Assembly (NCBI RefSeq): GCF_937891065.1 | Contig: NZ_CALAEQ010000078.1 | Span: 1-40,009, forward strand | Source of the DNA: an uncultured Lutibacter sp. | GTDB taxonomy: Bacteria; Bacteroidota; Bacteroidia; Flavobacteriales; Flavobacteriaceae | DNA length: 40,009 bases | Reading direction: 5' to 3' | In this document: piece by piece, positions 15,951 to 26,384 of the stretch | Layout: each line of letters opens with the position of its first letter | Position numbering within the stretch: the first letter of the stretch is position 1 | Program-made: the position numbers and the translations under genes | The notes under the pieces: generated by a model | Databases searched by the model: none | Told to the model about the DNA's origin: nothing | The model's input: only the letters and a program-made list of their open reading frames with translations

Positions 15951-18900
15951 ATGAAAAAAATTGCACTTTCAATCATTGCTTTATGTTTATTTTCAAAAAA
16001 TATAAACTCACAAAATAATGAAATAGAATATGGTAAATTATGGAACCAAGTTGAAAAATTTGAATTGGACAATTTGCCTAAATCTGCTTTAGCAATTGTT
16101 GAAACTATTTTTGAAAAAGCTAAAAAAGAAGGCAATACTTCACAAACCACAAAAGCACTACTCTACAAATCGAAATTTGCATTAACCTTAGAAGAAGAAG
16201 CTCAATTAAAGATTATAAATTTATTTAAAGATGAAATTACAATTTCTAAATTTCCTACAAAAAATATTTTAGAAAATATCTTGGCAAATTTATATTGGCA
16301 ATATTTTCAACAAACTAGATGGCAATTTTATAACCGAACCAAAACCAATGAAAAAGTAGATGAAACCGATTTTAGAACTTGGGATTTACAAACACTATTT
16401 AATGAAATTCATGTGCATTTTCAAAGCTCACTTGAAAACGGGTTAGTATCACAATTAACGGATTTAAATGAATTTAGCGATATCTTAAACTTACAAAAAG
16501 ATTCAAAAATATATAGACCAACACTCTATGATTTTTTATCTCATAATTCCCTAAATTTTTACAAAACTAACGAAACTAGTATTACTAAACCTTCCTATGC
16601 TTTTGAGATAGATGATGTAAAATTATTAGATAACTTCAAGGTATTTTCAATGGTCAATATTGAAACAAAAGATAGTTTATCGCTTCAATTTAATGCTTTA
16701 AAAATTTATCAAAAGTTAGTTCAATTCCATCAAGGCACACATAATATGAATGCTTTAATTATGGTTGATTTAGAGCGCCTTCAATTTGTAAAACAAAACG
16801 CACCTTTTGAAAATAAAGACACTATTTATTTAAAATCGTTGATCAATTTTAAAAATGAATTAAGTCAGTTTGAAGCTTCAACATTAATAGATTTTGAAAT
16901 AGCAACAGTTTATTATAACGAAGGAAATAATTACACTACAAAAACAACACCTGAAAACCAATTTAAAAAAGCCAAAGCAATTGAAATTTGTAATAGCGCA
17001 ATTAACTCATATCCAAAAAGTATAGGAGCCGAAAAATGTCAAGCATTAAAACAGCAAATTTTAAACAAAACACTTCAATTAACCGCTGAAAAACACATCC
17101 CTATTAATACCCATAGTAAAGTATTGGTTTCTTATAAAAATATTAAAAAATTATATTTCAATATTTATGAAATTTCAAATTCAGAAAAAGAACGATTTAA
17201 TAAAATATATAATGATGACGAGAAAACAAGTTTTATAAAAAAATTACCTTTACAAAAACAATTTAATTCAGCTCTAAAAACCGAAAACGATTACCAAAAG
17301 CACAGTTCTGAAATCATTTTCCCTCCTTTAAGTAATGGTAATTATTTAATTCTAGCATCAACTTCTGAAGGAATAGATACCAATAGCACTTATGCTACAT
17401 CAACAATACAAATAACTGATATTGCACTAATTGAAACTATAAATAACGGACTTTACACCTATCAAACAGTTAACAGAAATAATGGAAAACCGTTGGTTGG
17501 CGCTACTATTAATTTAAAAAACAGCCACACAAGTAAATACAATGCACCACTAAATAAAACATTGAAAACTGATAAATTTGGACAAGCTCATATTCATTTA
17601 TCAAAAAGCAGAAACAATGTTGTTGCAACTGTAAATTATAAAAATGACCAAGCTACTTTTGGTGATTATTATCTCTATGAAAAAAGAAAAAAAGATGCTC
17701 TTGAAGATGATGAATCTATTGAAATAAAACCCTTTGTATTCACTGATAGAAGTATTTATAGACCCGGACAAACAGTTTATTTTAAGGGAATATTTCTTAA
17801 AAAAACAGATGATAAAACAGAACTTCTCACCAATGAATTTGTTGAAATCACATTGGAAGACCCAAATGGGCAACTTGTAAAAAAACTCGATTTAAAGTTA
17901 AATGAATATGGCTCAGTTTCAGGTGAGTTTATTTTACCAAACAATGGTTTAACAGGAGAATACACCATAAATACAGATGAAAGTTATGAGCACGACAGTG
18001 ATTTTTATGATACTACCGATTTTGATTTTGACTATAATTATGATGCAACTATACAAGTTGAAGAATATAAACGACCAAAATTCGAAACTTCTTTTAACCC
18101 TATAACTGAAACTTTTAAATTAAATGATAGCATCACTGTTGAAGGCTCTGCAAATGCTTTTGCAGGTAGTAAAATAAGTAATGGTAAAGTTGTATATCGT
18201 GTTGTAAGAACTGCACAATACCCAAAATGGTATGCTTGGTATGCCAGAAATATGTATCAATCTCAACAGTTAGAAATAACAAATGGAGAAACAGAAACGG
18301 ATGCTGATGGAAACTACATAATAAAATTTATTGCAGTTCCTGATTTAAAAATAGCAGCGAAAAACTTACCAACTTTTAATTATCAAATTACAGCTGATGT
18401 TACAGATATTAATGGCGAAACTAGAAGTACCTCAACCAACGTTAAAGTCGGTTATCACACATTAGAAGCTTCAATTTCAATGGATTCTAAAATTGATAAA
18501 AATGAAGTTAACAAAATATCAATTTCAACTACCAATTTAAATGATGAATTTGTGCCAACTGCTGGTACACTTAAAATTTTCAAATTAAAAGCACCTTTAA
18601 AACCACTGCGTAAAAGACCTTGGGAATCACCAGATTATCAATTAATTAATGAACAATATTTTAGAAGTTTATTTCCTCATGAACCTTATACTAATAATGA
18701 AACAGACGAAAATAATTGGGAAAAAGGTGCGCTAGTTTTTGAAACAAATTTTGATACAAATAATTCAAAAGAAATAGAATTAAACACCAATAAAAACTGG
18801 ATTTCAGGAAATTATATTGTTATTGTAGATTGTAAAGATAAATTTAATCAAGTTGTTCACGATGAAAACCGTTTCTCAATTTTCAGTCTAAAAGAACACG

Positions 18901-21900
18901 AAGTTGCCGATGCTAAATTATTTTTTATCAATAAAAATAAAACAAATTACCAACCTCATGAATTGGTTGAATTACAATTAGGTTCTGCTTCAAAAAATGC
19001 AACAATAACTGTTTCTGTTGAAAAAAATCACAACATAATTTCCACACATTTAGTTCATTTAAATAATGAAACCAAAACGCTAAAAATTCCGGTTGAAAAA
19101 GAAGATGTTGGAGGCTTTGCCATTAACTATCATTTTGTAAATTATAATAGTTTTGAAAACGGACAGCTAACTATTGATGTTCCTCAAATCGAAAATAATA
19201 TCACTATTGAAACCCTCACTTTTAGAGATAAATTACAACCAGGAGAAAATCAGACTTGGAGTTTTAAAGTTGTAAATGATAAAAACAATAAAGTTGCTGC
19301 TGAATTATTAGCCAGTATGTACGATGCTTCTTTGGATGAATTTTTAACGCATAGCTGGAATTTTAATCCAATTTCATACAGCAGTTATTACTCAAGCACC
19401 TACACCAATGCTCGAAATAGTTTTGGGACTCTAAATTTTAGAGTTCAAAATATTGGGAATTCATACTTCAATTTCCCAAATCAACAATTTGACACTTTTA
19501 ATTGGTTCGGATTTTCTTTTAATAATAATTCCAATATTAGAATTAGAGGAATGAGTTCTATAAAAATGTCACAAAGAAAAATTGATTCTGATATAGAAGA
19601 AGAAGTAATGCAAGATGTTCCTTTTGCAATAATGGAAAATGATAATAGTTTAGAAGAAGTTGTGGTAACTGGAATAGCAACTTCAAACGAACCTGAAAAA
19701 CCTTTAATTGAAAATAATCTAAATTTTTCTTCAGTTAAGATCCGTAAAAACTTTAATGAAACCGCCTTTTTCTTTCCGCATTTAACAACCGACAAAGATG
19801 GAAATGTAAGTTTTAATTTTACAGTTCCTGAAGCTTTAACACGTTGGAAATTGCAATTATTGGCACATACTAAAGATGCTACAAAAGCCACAAAAACCTT
19901 AACAACAGTAACTCAAAAGGATTTGATGGTATTACCAAATCCACCTCGATTTTTACGTGAAGGTGATAAAATTGTGTTTTCAAGTAAAATCTCAAATTTA
20001 TCTGATAAATTCCTAAACGGTACTGCTATTTTAGAGTTAACCGATGCTATTTCTGGTAAAGACATTAATAATTTATTGGGAAATGCCATAAAAATAAAAC
20101 CTTTTGAAATTGACGCTAAAGGCAATACAAATGTAAGTTGGGAATTATCAATCCCAGATGGTATACAAGCTATACAATACAAAGTAATTGCAAAAGCTGG
20201 TGAGTTTAGTGATGGCGAACAAAATGTGCTACCTGTTTTATCTAACAGAATGCTAGTTACAGAAACATTGCCAATGTGGGTTAGAAGTAATCAAACGAAA
20301 ACATTTAGTTTAGATAAACTTAAAAACACAACCTCTAAAACACTTAAAAATCATAAATTAACGTTGGAAGTAACTTCAAATCCAGCTTGGTACGCGGTGC
20401 AAAGCTTACCATATTTAATGGAATATCCATATGAATGTTCCGAGCAAACTTTTTCTCGTTTATATGCTAATTCCTTGGCTAGTCATATTTTAGAATCCAA
20501 TCCTCGCATAAAAGAAGTATTTAATCAATGGCAAAATAGTGATGCGTTAATTTCTAATTTAGAAAAGAATGAAGATTTAAAATCTATAATTCTTCAAGAA
20601 ACTCCTTGGGTACGCGATGCACAAAGTGAAACTGAACAAAAGAAACGCATTGCCTTATTATTCGATTTAAATAAACTAAGCAACGAGCAGCAAATTGCTA
20701 TAAATCAATTGAAAGAAATGCAATTTAACAACGGAGGTTTTCCATGGTTTAAAGGAAATAATTACCCTAATCGTTATATTACACAGCATATTGCTACTGG
20801 TTTTGGGCATCTTCAAAAATTAGGTCTCACATTTAACAAGGTTGAAAAATCTGATAAATCAGTTGAAAATATCATTTCAAAAGCTGTCAATTTTTTAGAT
20901 GAAGAAGTTTTAGATGATTACAACAAACTTTTGAAACAAGCTAAAAAAATAAGAGATCTCGCTAAAACTAAGGAGCAAGGCATCAAAGCCGAAAAAGCAT
21001 ATTTAGAAAAAAATAATATTAGCTATACACAGCTTCATTATTTATATATGCGTAGTTTTTATAGCGCTATTGAACTTCCAAAAAATATTGAACCTGCATA
21101 TAATTATTATAAAAATCAAGGAGCAACATATTGGAACGATTTTAACCTTTACGGAAAAGGTTTAAATGCCTTAGTACAACATAGAAGTGGAAATAATAAA
21201 ACCACTTCTAAAATTTTAAATTCTTTAAAAGAAAATAGTATTACTAGTGATGAATTAGGAATGTATTGGAAAGAAAATACTGCAAGTTGGCATTGGAATC
21301 AGGCACCTATTGAAACGCAAGCACTATTGATTGAAGTTTTTTCTGAAATTGAAAACGACATTTCAACTGTTGATGAATTAAAAGTTTGGTTGTTAAAAAA
21401 TAAACAAACTAACCGCTGGGGAACAACAAAATCAACCACCGAAGCTGTTTATGCATTATTATTACAAGGCAGTGATTGGCTTTCTGTAAATGAATCTGTT
21501 GAAGTTATAGTAGGAAATCAAAAAATAGAACCTTCAAAATTAGAAAATGTAAAAGTTGAAGCCGGCACAGGATATTTTAAAACTTCGTGGAATGGTAGTG
21601 AAATTACTCCATCAATGGGGAATGTTACCATTTCTAAAAAGGATAATGGCATAGCTTGGGGTGGATTGTACTGGCAATATTTTGAAGATTTAGATAAAAT
21701 TACCTCAGCAGAGACTCCTTTAAAACTGAATAAAAAAATATTTTTAAAAACAAATTCAAACACAGGTAAATTGCTAACGGAAATTAATGAAGAAACTAAT
21801 TTAAAATTGGGTGATTTAATTACAGTACGAATTGAATTAAAAGTAGATAGGTCTATGGAATTTGTACATATGAAAGATATGCGAGCAAGTGGTTTGGAAC

Positions 21901-22139
21901 CTATAAATGTACTTTCACAATACAAATGGCAAGATGGTTTGGGCTATTATGAAAGCACTAAAGATGCCTCAACCAATTTCTTTTTTGACAATTTACCAAA
22001 AGGAGTTTTTGTGTTCGAGTATGATTTACGTGTAAATAATGCAGGTAATTTTAGCAATGGAATTACTACCATTCAAAGTATGTATGCTCCAGAATTTAGC
22101 AGTCATAGTGAAGGTGTAAGGATAGAAATTACAAATTAA
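15951..22139 (+). CDS. alpha-2-macroglobulin family protein with thioester motif
   Basis: A 2062-residue secreted protein, the largest in the window. It has a signal peptide (MKKIALSIIALCLF…SQ) but no lipobox. The first ~450 residues are helical and Bacteroidota-type. Macroglobulin domains follow, with the MG2 signature DRSIYRPGQTVYFKG at 599-613. The alpha-2-macroglobulin domain is near 1270-1300 (FFFPHLTTDKDGNVSFNFTVP, LTRWKLQLLAHT). The thioester site is YECSEQ with Cys1496, Glu1498, Gln1499, then an alpha/alpha-toroid and a receptor-binding-like end. Such proteins trap proteases through a bait region and thioester. Oddly, 1194-1241 contains IRIRGMSSI and LEEVVVTG, like a SusC/TonB-box and plug start. 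E. coli YfhM-type genes pair with pbpC; no such partner is next to this one. Confidence 0.9.
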   Translation: MKKIALSIIALCLFSKNINSQNNEIEYGKLWNQVEKFELDNLPKSALAIVETIFEKAKKEGNTSQTTKALLYKSKFALTLEEEAQLKIINLFKDEITISKFPTKNILENILANLYWQYFQQTRWQFYNRTKTNEKVDETDFRTWDLQTLFNEIHVHFQSSLENGLVSQLTDLNEFSDILNLQKDSKIYRPTLYDFLSHNSLNFYKTNETSITKPSYAFEIDDVKLLDNFKVFSMVNIETKDSLSLQFNALKIYQKLVQFHQGTHNMNALIMVDLERLQFVKQNAPFENKDTIYLKSLINFKNELSQFEASTLIDFEIATVYYNEGNNYTTKTTPENQFKKAKAIEICNSAINSYPKSIGAEKCQALKQQILNKTLQLTAEKHIPINTHSKVLVSYKNIKKLYFNIYEISNSEKERFNKIYNDDEKTSFIKKLPLQKQFNSALKTENDYQKHSSEIIFPPLSNGNYLILASTSEGIDTNSTYATSTIQITDIALIETINNGLYTYQTVNRNNGKPLVGATINLKNSHTSKYNAPLNKTLKTDKFGQAHIHLSKSRNNVVATVNYKNDQATFGDYYLYEKRKKDALEDDESIEIKPFVFTDRSIYRPGQTVYFKGIFLKKTDDKTELLTNEFVEITLEDPNGQLVKKLDLKLNEYGSVSGEFILPNNGLTGEYTINTDESYEHDSDFYDTTDFDFDYNYDATIQVEEYKRPKFETSFNPITETFKLNDSITVEGSANAFAGSKISNGKVVYRVVRTAQYPKWYAWYARNMYQSQQLEITNGETETDADGNYIIKFIAVPDLKIAAKNLPTFNYQITADVTDINGETRSTSTNVKVGYHTLEASISMDSKIDKNEVNKISISTTNLNDEFVPTAGTLKIFKLKAPLKPLRKRPWESPDYQLINEQYFRSLFPHEPYTNNETDENNWEKGALVFETNFDTNNSKEIELNTNKNWISGNYIVIVDCKDKFNQVVHDENRFSIFSLKEHEVADAKLFFINKNKTNYQPHELVELQLGSASKNATITVSVEKNHNIISTHLVHLNNETKTLKIPVEKEDVGGFAINYHFVNYNSFENGQLTIDVPQIENNITIETLTFRDKLQPGENQTWSFKVVNDKNNKVAAELLASMYDASLDEFLTHSWNFNPISYSSYYSSTYTNARNSFGTLNFRVQNIGNSYFNFPNQQFDTFNWFGFSFNNNSNIRIRGMSSIKMSQRKIDSDIEEEVMQDVPFAIMENDNSLEEVVVTGIATSNEPEKPLIENNLNFSSVKIRKNFNETAFFFPHLTTDKDGNVSFNFTVPEALTRWKLQLLAHTKDATKATKTLTTVTQKDLMVLPNPPRFLREGDKIVFSSKISNLSDKFLNGTAILELTDAISGKDINNLLGNAIKIKPFEIDAKGNTNVSWELSIPDGIQAIQYKVIAKAGEFSDGEQNVLPVLSNRMLVTETLPMWVRSNQTKTFSLDKLKNTTSKTLKNHKLTLEVTSNPAWYAVQSLPYLMEYPYECSEQTFSRLYANSLASHILESNPRIKEVFNQWQNSDALISNLEKNEDLKSIILQETPWVRDAQSETEQKKRIALLFDLNKLSNEQQIAINQLKEMQFNNGGFPWFKGNNYPNRYITQHIATGFGHLQKLGLTFNKVEKSDKSVENIISKAVNFLDEEVLDDYNKLLKQAKKIRDLAKTKEQGIKAEKAYLEKNNISYTQLHYLYMRSFYSAIELPKNIEPAYNYYKNQGATYWNDFNLYGKGLNALVQHRSGNNKTTSKILNSLKENSITSDELGMYWKENTASWHWNQAPIETQALLIEVFSEIENDISTVDELKVWLLKNKQTNRWGTTKSTTEAVYALLLQGSDWLSVNESVEVIVGNQKIEPSKLENVKVEAGTGYFKTSWNGSEITPSMGNVTISKKDNGIAWGGLYWQYFEDLDKITSAETPLKLNKKIFLKTNSNTGKLLTEINEETNLKLGDLITVRIELKVDRSMEFVHMKDMRASGLEPINVLSQYKWQDGLGYYESTKDASTNFFFDNLPKGVFVFEYDLRVNNAGNFSNGITTIQSMYAPEFSSHSEGVRIEITN

Positions 22140-22175
22140 GAATTACGAATTTAGATTTCGTTTAAGATTTAACTT

Positions 22176-22183
22176 TACCTTTG
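22176..22183 (+). promoter_or_regulatory. -7 promoter element of kdsA
   Basis: TACCTTTG, a perfect TAnnTTTG, 18 bases before the kdsA ATG. It suggests kdsA has its own promoter rather than being read only from the macroglobulin gene. Confidence 0.5.
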
Positions 22184-22201
22184 CAAAAAAAATAATTTAC
22201 A

Positions 22202-23020
22202 ATGAATTTAAATTTAATTCCTAAAATAAAACATACAGATAGTAACAATTTCTTTTTATTAGCTGGTCCTTGTGCAATTGAAGGCGAAGAAATGGCTTTA
22301 CGTATTGCTGAACATATTTTAAAAGTTACGGATAAACTTCAAATTCCATTTATTTTTAAAGGAAGTTTTAAAAAAGCAAATAGAAGTAGAATTGATAGTT
22401 TTACAGGAATTGGAGATGAAAAGGCATTAAAAATATTACGAAAAGTTTCTGAAACTTTCAACGTTCCAACAGTAACAGATATTCATACAAATGAAGATGC
22501 GGCAATGGCTGCTGAATATGTTGATGTGTTACAAATTCCTGCTTTTTTAGTTCGTCAAACAGATTTAGTTGTTGCTGCAGCAAATACAGGAAAAGTTGTG
22601 AATTTAAAAAAAGGACAATTTATGAGTCCGAGTGCAATGAAACACGCCGTTCAAAAAGTTAAAGATTGTAATAACGACAAAGTTTGGATTACAGATAGAG
22701 GAACAATGTTTGGTTACCAAGATATGATAGTTGATTTTAGAGGAATTCCTGAAATGCAACAATATGCTCCAGTGATTTTAGACGTAACACATTCACTTCA
22801 ACAACCAAATCAAAGTAGTGGTGTTACTGGCGGAAGACCTGATATGATTGAAACTATCGCACGAGCCGGTGTTGTAAATAATGTTGATGGTTTATTTTTA
22901 GAAACGCATTTTGACCCTTCAAATGCAAAAAGCGATGGAGCTAACATGTTAGATTTAAAATATTTAGAAGGTTTATTAAGTAATTTAGTTGCTATAAGAA
23001 AAACAATAAACTCGTTTTAA
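22202..23020 (+). CDS. kdsA: 3-deoxy-8-phosphooctulonate synthase, metal-dependent type
   Basis: A 272-residue aldolase that condenses phosphoenolpyruvate with arabinose 5-phosphate to make KDO 8-phosphate for lipopolysaccharide core. It aligns along its length with my memory of the Aquifex enzyme: LLAGPCAIEGEE, FKGSFKKANRS, QIPAFLVRQTDL and KKGQFMSP. The metal ligands of the class II (metal-dependent) form are present as Cys24, His197, Glu234 and Asp245. The spacings (37 and 11 for the last two steps) match Aquifex Cys11/His185/Glu222/Asp233. The metal-independent E. coli form has Asn in place of Cys. It implies an LPS outer membrane. It ends at a shared terminator facing nrdJ. Confidence 0.95.
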   Translation: MNLNLIPKIKHTDSNNFFLLAGPCAIEGEEMALRIAEHILKVTDKLQIPFIFKGSFKKANRSRIDSFTGIGDEKALKILRKVSETFNVPTVTDIHTNEDAAMAAEYVDVLQIPAFLVRQTDLVVAAANTGKVVNLKKGQFMSPSAMKHAVQKVKDCNNDKVWITDRGTMFGYQDMIVDFRGIPEMQQYAPVILDVTHSLQQPNQSSGVTGGRPDMIETIARAGVVNNVDGLFLETHFDPSNAKSDGANMLDLKYLEGLLSNLVAIRKTINSF

Positions 23021-23044
23021 ATTAGCTGCTTTTATATATTGCAT

Positions 23045-23082
23045 AAAAAAACTCCAAGAATTTAAATCCTTGGAGTTTTTTT
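23045..23082. terminator. bidirectional terminator between kdsA and nrdJ
   Basis: A 14-bp perfect stem (23045-23058 with 23069-23082, core ACTCCAAG/CTTGGAGT) encloses a 10-base loop. It is flanked by an A-run on the left and a T-run on the right, so it works as an intrinsic terminator in both directions. Confidence 0.85.
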
Positions 23083-23099
23083 ATACTTCAAACTAAAAT

Positions 23100-25649
23100 T
23101 TATCCACATTTAGAATGACCACAACTTTTACATTTTAAACATCCTTCTTCATAAATAAGTCCTTCAGGATCTCCACATTCTGGACATTTTTTATCTGCAG
23201 CTTTTGTACCATCTGCAACAAATTGTTTTAATGTACGAACAATACCATTTTTCCAAGTATTAATATTTTCATCGTACATATTTAAATTGTTAATTAAATC
23301 TACTACATATGCAATTGGCATTCCATGACGTAATACTCCTGAAATTAATTTAGCATAATTCCAATATTCTTTATCAAAAGTTCTAGACAGCCCTTCCAAA
23401 GTTACTTTATAGCCTTGTTTATCTAAAAATTGGAAATCGTAACGCGATTTTCCTTCCTCATCTCTATTTTTAATTACCCAACCGTGTTCTAACCAAACTG
23501 GAAGAATAAATGCATCTTCAATTTTTCCTGTAAAAACTTCATAGGGTCTATTGTTAATTAAACCAACTACTGCTACCCATTTGTCATAATCATTTTGGAA
23601 ACGAACAACTTTAGCTTCAATTGATTTAGGGCGTTTTGGGAAAATTGTTTCTGCAAAACAATCATCATTCTTCTTCTCCTTTTTGTTATCATTTGAAACT
23701 AAAATTCCACTTCTAGATCCATCTCTATAAACTGTAATACCTTTTAAACCTTTTTTCCAAGATTCAATATAAATATCACCTACTAATTCAACCGGAACAT
23801 CCGAAGCTAAATTAATTGTAGAACTTATTGAATGTGTGGTATATTTTTGAACCAATGCTTGCATTTCCACACGCTTTTTCCAATTAATCTCTGGGGCTGT
23901 TGCACCTGCGTATGGACTATCTTTTATGTCTGTTTTACCTGTCACTTCCATCCATTGTTTTAACTTTGGATGATATACTTCAAATTCTTCAAAAGCATCA
24001 CCCATATCATCAACATAAGCAATTTTCGCATTTGGATCGTCTTGATTTACTTTTCTTCTTCTTTTATAAGACAATAAGAAAACTGGTTCAATACCTGAAG
24101 ATGTTTGGGCCAACATACTTAAACTTCCTGTTGGTGCGACAGTACTAACAGAAATATTTCTACGTCCATACTTCATCATTCGTTTATAAATAGTAGGAAA
24201 TTCCTTTTCAACCATATGAACAAATTCAGAATAGTTCTCTATTTCAGGGTTAAATACTTCAAATTTCCCACGAGTTATTGCCATATCAATACTACTGTCA
24301 AACTCGCCTTTAAATTTAGTTTTCATTATTTCATCAACAACTGAAATAGCCTCATCCGTATCAAACTTTTTACCTAATGCTGCCATAGCATCAGCTAATG
24401 CAGTAAAACCTAAACCTGTTCTTCTTCCCTTTTTACCTGTTTTATATAATAATTTCCACGTGTCAATTTCAACCTGCTTAATATCCGTAGGTTCTTTATC
24501 GTGCATTATTTTATTGAAAATTTTATCAACTGCTTCTAACTCTAAATCAACTAAATCATCCATTAATCGTTGAGATTCATAAACAACTTCATAGAATTTT
24601 TTATGGTTGAACGTAGCTTCTTCAGTAAAAGGTTTTTCAACAAAACTATATAAGTTAATTGCAATTAAACGGCAACTATCTCCACCTTGCATTGCTATCT
24701 CTGAACAAGGATTCGTAGAATCGTTTTTAAATCCAGGATATATAGATGATGTTGAATAATAATGTTGGCGATCCCAAAATATCAACCCTGGTTCAGCAGT
24801 ATTGTGAGCACATTTTATAATAGTATCCCACAATGTTTTTGCTTTAATTACTTTAGTATAACTAGGTTTTTCACTGTCTATTGGCCAACGCAACGTAAAA
24901 TCATCATCATTTACAACAGCCATCATAAATTCGTCAGATAAACGAAGAGAAATATTAGCTCCTGTAATTTTTGTTAAATCTTGTTTAATTGTGATAAAGT
25001 CTTCAATATCTGGATGCGCAATATCCATGGTAAGCATTAATGCTCCTCTTCTTCCATTTTGAGCTACTTCTCTTGTAGTATTTGAAAAACGCTCCATAAA
25101 TGAAACAGCTCCGGTAGTACTTCCAGCAGAGTTTGATACCTGCGCTCCATTTGGTCTTAAATTAGATAAATCTACACCAACGCCACAACGTCTTTTAAAT
25201 AGTTGCGCCAATTGCTGATCTGTATGAAAAATTCCACCATACGAATCTAATACCGGAGGAACCACAACACAATTTGATAAGGATGCAATCACATTTTTAT
25301 TTCCTAAAGAAGACATAACACTTCCTTGTGGAATGGTATATTTAAAATCTTTAAACAACTCATAAATGGCATCTTCTGTCAAAAAACTACGCTTCTTTCC
25401 GTAAGCTGAAAGTCCTTCAACACTTTTTTCTTTACCTAAATATTTTTTTTCAATACGTGCAAATTCAGTTGCCATTCTAAAATGCATATCATTTGGCGTA
25501 GATTCGAAAAATTCACCTTCTTTATTTTTCATTGCATACTTATTAATCCAAGTAGTTGCTGCAAGCTCATCTCCCTTGAAATATTCTAAAGCACTCTTTA
25601 ACACCTCTTTATGTGTGTATATTTTCGGAAAGACTAATTGTTCGGACAT
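23100..25649 (-). CDS. nrdJ: adenosylcobalamin-dependent ribonucleotide reductase (class II)
   Basis: An 849-residue class II enzyme that reduces ribonucleoside diphosphates to deoxy forms using adenosylcobalamin. Cys127 (SLSNCVVVPP) and Cys326 (GGDSC) form the redox pair. Cys315 in NPCSEIAM is the radical cysteine. The 11-residue spacing of the last two matches the Thermotoga NrdJ. The ten-stranded-barrel motifs FKRRCGVGVDLSNLRP and VAPTGSLS are present. The C-terminus has a TSCPD-type region and a zinc-ribbon tail with paired Cys (CPECG…CLKCKSCG). It needs no oxygen, so DNA precursors can be made at low oxygen, but it requires B12. It is monocistronic. I could not see a clear TAnnTTTG box upstream. 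Confidence 0.94.
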   Translation of the reverse strand: MSEQLVFPKIYTHKEVLKSALEYFKGDELAATTWINKYAMKNKEGEFFESTPNDMHFRMATEFARIEKKYLGKEKSVEGLSAYGKKRSFLTEDAIYELFKDFKYTIPQGSVMSSLGNKNVIASLSNCVVVPPVLDSYGGIFHTDQQLAQLFKRRCGVGVDLSNLRPNGAQVSNSAGSTTGAVSFMERFSNTTREVAQNGRRGALMLTMDIAHPDIEDFITIKQDLTKITGANISLRLSDEFMMAVVNDDDFTLRWPIDSEKPSYTKVIKAKTLWDTIIKCAHNTAEPGLIFWDRQHYYSTSSIYPGFKNDSTNPCSEIAMQGGDSCRLIAINLYSFVEKPFTEEATFNHKKFYEVVYESQRLMDDLVDLELEAVDKIFNKIMHDKEPTDIKQVEIDTWKLLYKTGKKGRRTGLGFTALADAMAALGKKFDTDEAISVVDEIMKTKFKGEFDSSIDMAITRGKFEVFNPEIENYSEFVHMVEKEFPTIYKRMMKYGRRNISVSTVAPTGSLSMLAQTSSGIEPVFLLSYKRRRKVNQDDPNAKIAYVDDMGDAFEEFEVYHPKLKQWMEVTGKTDIKDSPYAGATAPEINWKKRVEMQALVQKYTTHSISSTINLASDVPVELVGDIYIESWKKGLKGITVYRDGSRSGILVSNDNKKEKKNDDCFAETIFPKRPKSIEAKVVRFQNDYDKWVAVVGLINNRPYEVFTGKIEDAFILPVWLEHGWVIKNRDEEGKSRYDFQFLDKQGYKVTLEGLSRTFDKEYWNYAKLISGVLRHGMPIAYVVDLINNLNMYDENINTWKNGIVRTLKQFVADGTKAADKKCPECGDPEGLIYEEGCLKCKSCGHSKCG

Positions 25650-25817
25650 ATTTAAGTAAGTTTATTTGGTTCGTTATTTTAGATTTTAAAACTATAAAAT
25701 ATTTAAACCCAATTTGTCTTTTACTTCAATTAGTTAATAACATTCTATTGTTGAAAAGTTGTTTTTTTCGTCTTCATTTTTTTTGTAAATTTCAGCTAGA
25801 TTAATTAAATAAAAAAA

Positions 25818-26384
25818 TTGAATACTAAAATTCACAATTTATCTTTACAAGGCATTTCCGGAATTTTGTTTGGAATAATTTCGATTTTATTTATTGCATT
25901 AATTAATGAATTAATAAATCAATACACGTCTTCAAGTGGAGTTACATCAGTATTACCAATTTCTATTTTTGAAATTTTAATTTTAGCAAGTGTAATTTTG
26001 TTTGTGTTAATTGCTTATTTTCTTATTGTTTTTACAAATAAACGAAGAAGAAAAAAGACTAATTTAAAAGGGTGGGAATCTAATGCTAAAAAAATTAGAT
26101 TAATATTTTTTATTCAATTTATTATTCTGATTTCGGTTTCTTATGTGTGTATTGAATTAGGAATGTTAAAATTAATTATACCTTTAATACTTTTACTTTA
26201 CGGTATATGCTGTATAATTTCAAATCATTACACAAATGGTTTTTCAAAAATATTAGGGTTCTTTTTTGCTTTACAAAGTATGTTGGCTATGTTTTTTCCT
26301 GAAGTACAGTTTTTACTGCTAAGTGTAGCTTTTGGTGGTTTTCATATAATTTACGCCATTCTAAGTAGGAAAAATTTAGTTTAA
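25818..26384 (+). CDS. hypothetical multi-pass membrane protein
   Basis: A 188-residue protein with about six hydrophobic segments (near 10-35, 48-70, 93-112, 113-133, 140-160, 162-182) and a basic loop (KRRRKKTNLKGW) after the second. It resembles small uncharacterised inner-membrane proteins of flavobacteria; I recognise no domain. The start is a TTG; no in-frame ATG lies near, so the start is less certain. The last four bases overlap tail to tail with the DUF3820 gene. No function is proposed. Confidence 0.65.
   Translation: MNTKIHNLSLQGISGILFGIISILFIALINELINQYTSSSGVTSVLPISIFEILILASVILFVLIAYFLIVFTNKRRRKKTNLKGWESNAKKIRLIFFIQFIILISVSYVCIELGMLKLIIPLILLLYGICCIISNHYTNGFSKILGFFFALQSMLAMFFPEVQFLLLSVAFGGFHIIYAILSRKNLV

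Noticed and set aside
19481-21925. Antisense open frames inside the macroglobulin gene (for example at 19481-19891, 19913-20182 and 21518-21925)
   Set aside because: They lie opposite a strongly supported coding frame, have no promoter or family pattern, and their composition follows from the AT-rich sense codons.
15951-22139. The macroglobulin as part of an anti-phage or secretion system
   Set aside because: Its neighbours are mpl and kdsA, both housekeeping envelope genes; family knowledge supports periplasmic protease trapping, and nothing here links it to defence.
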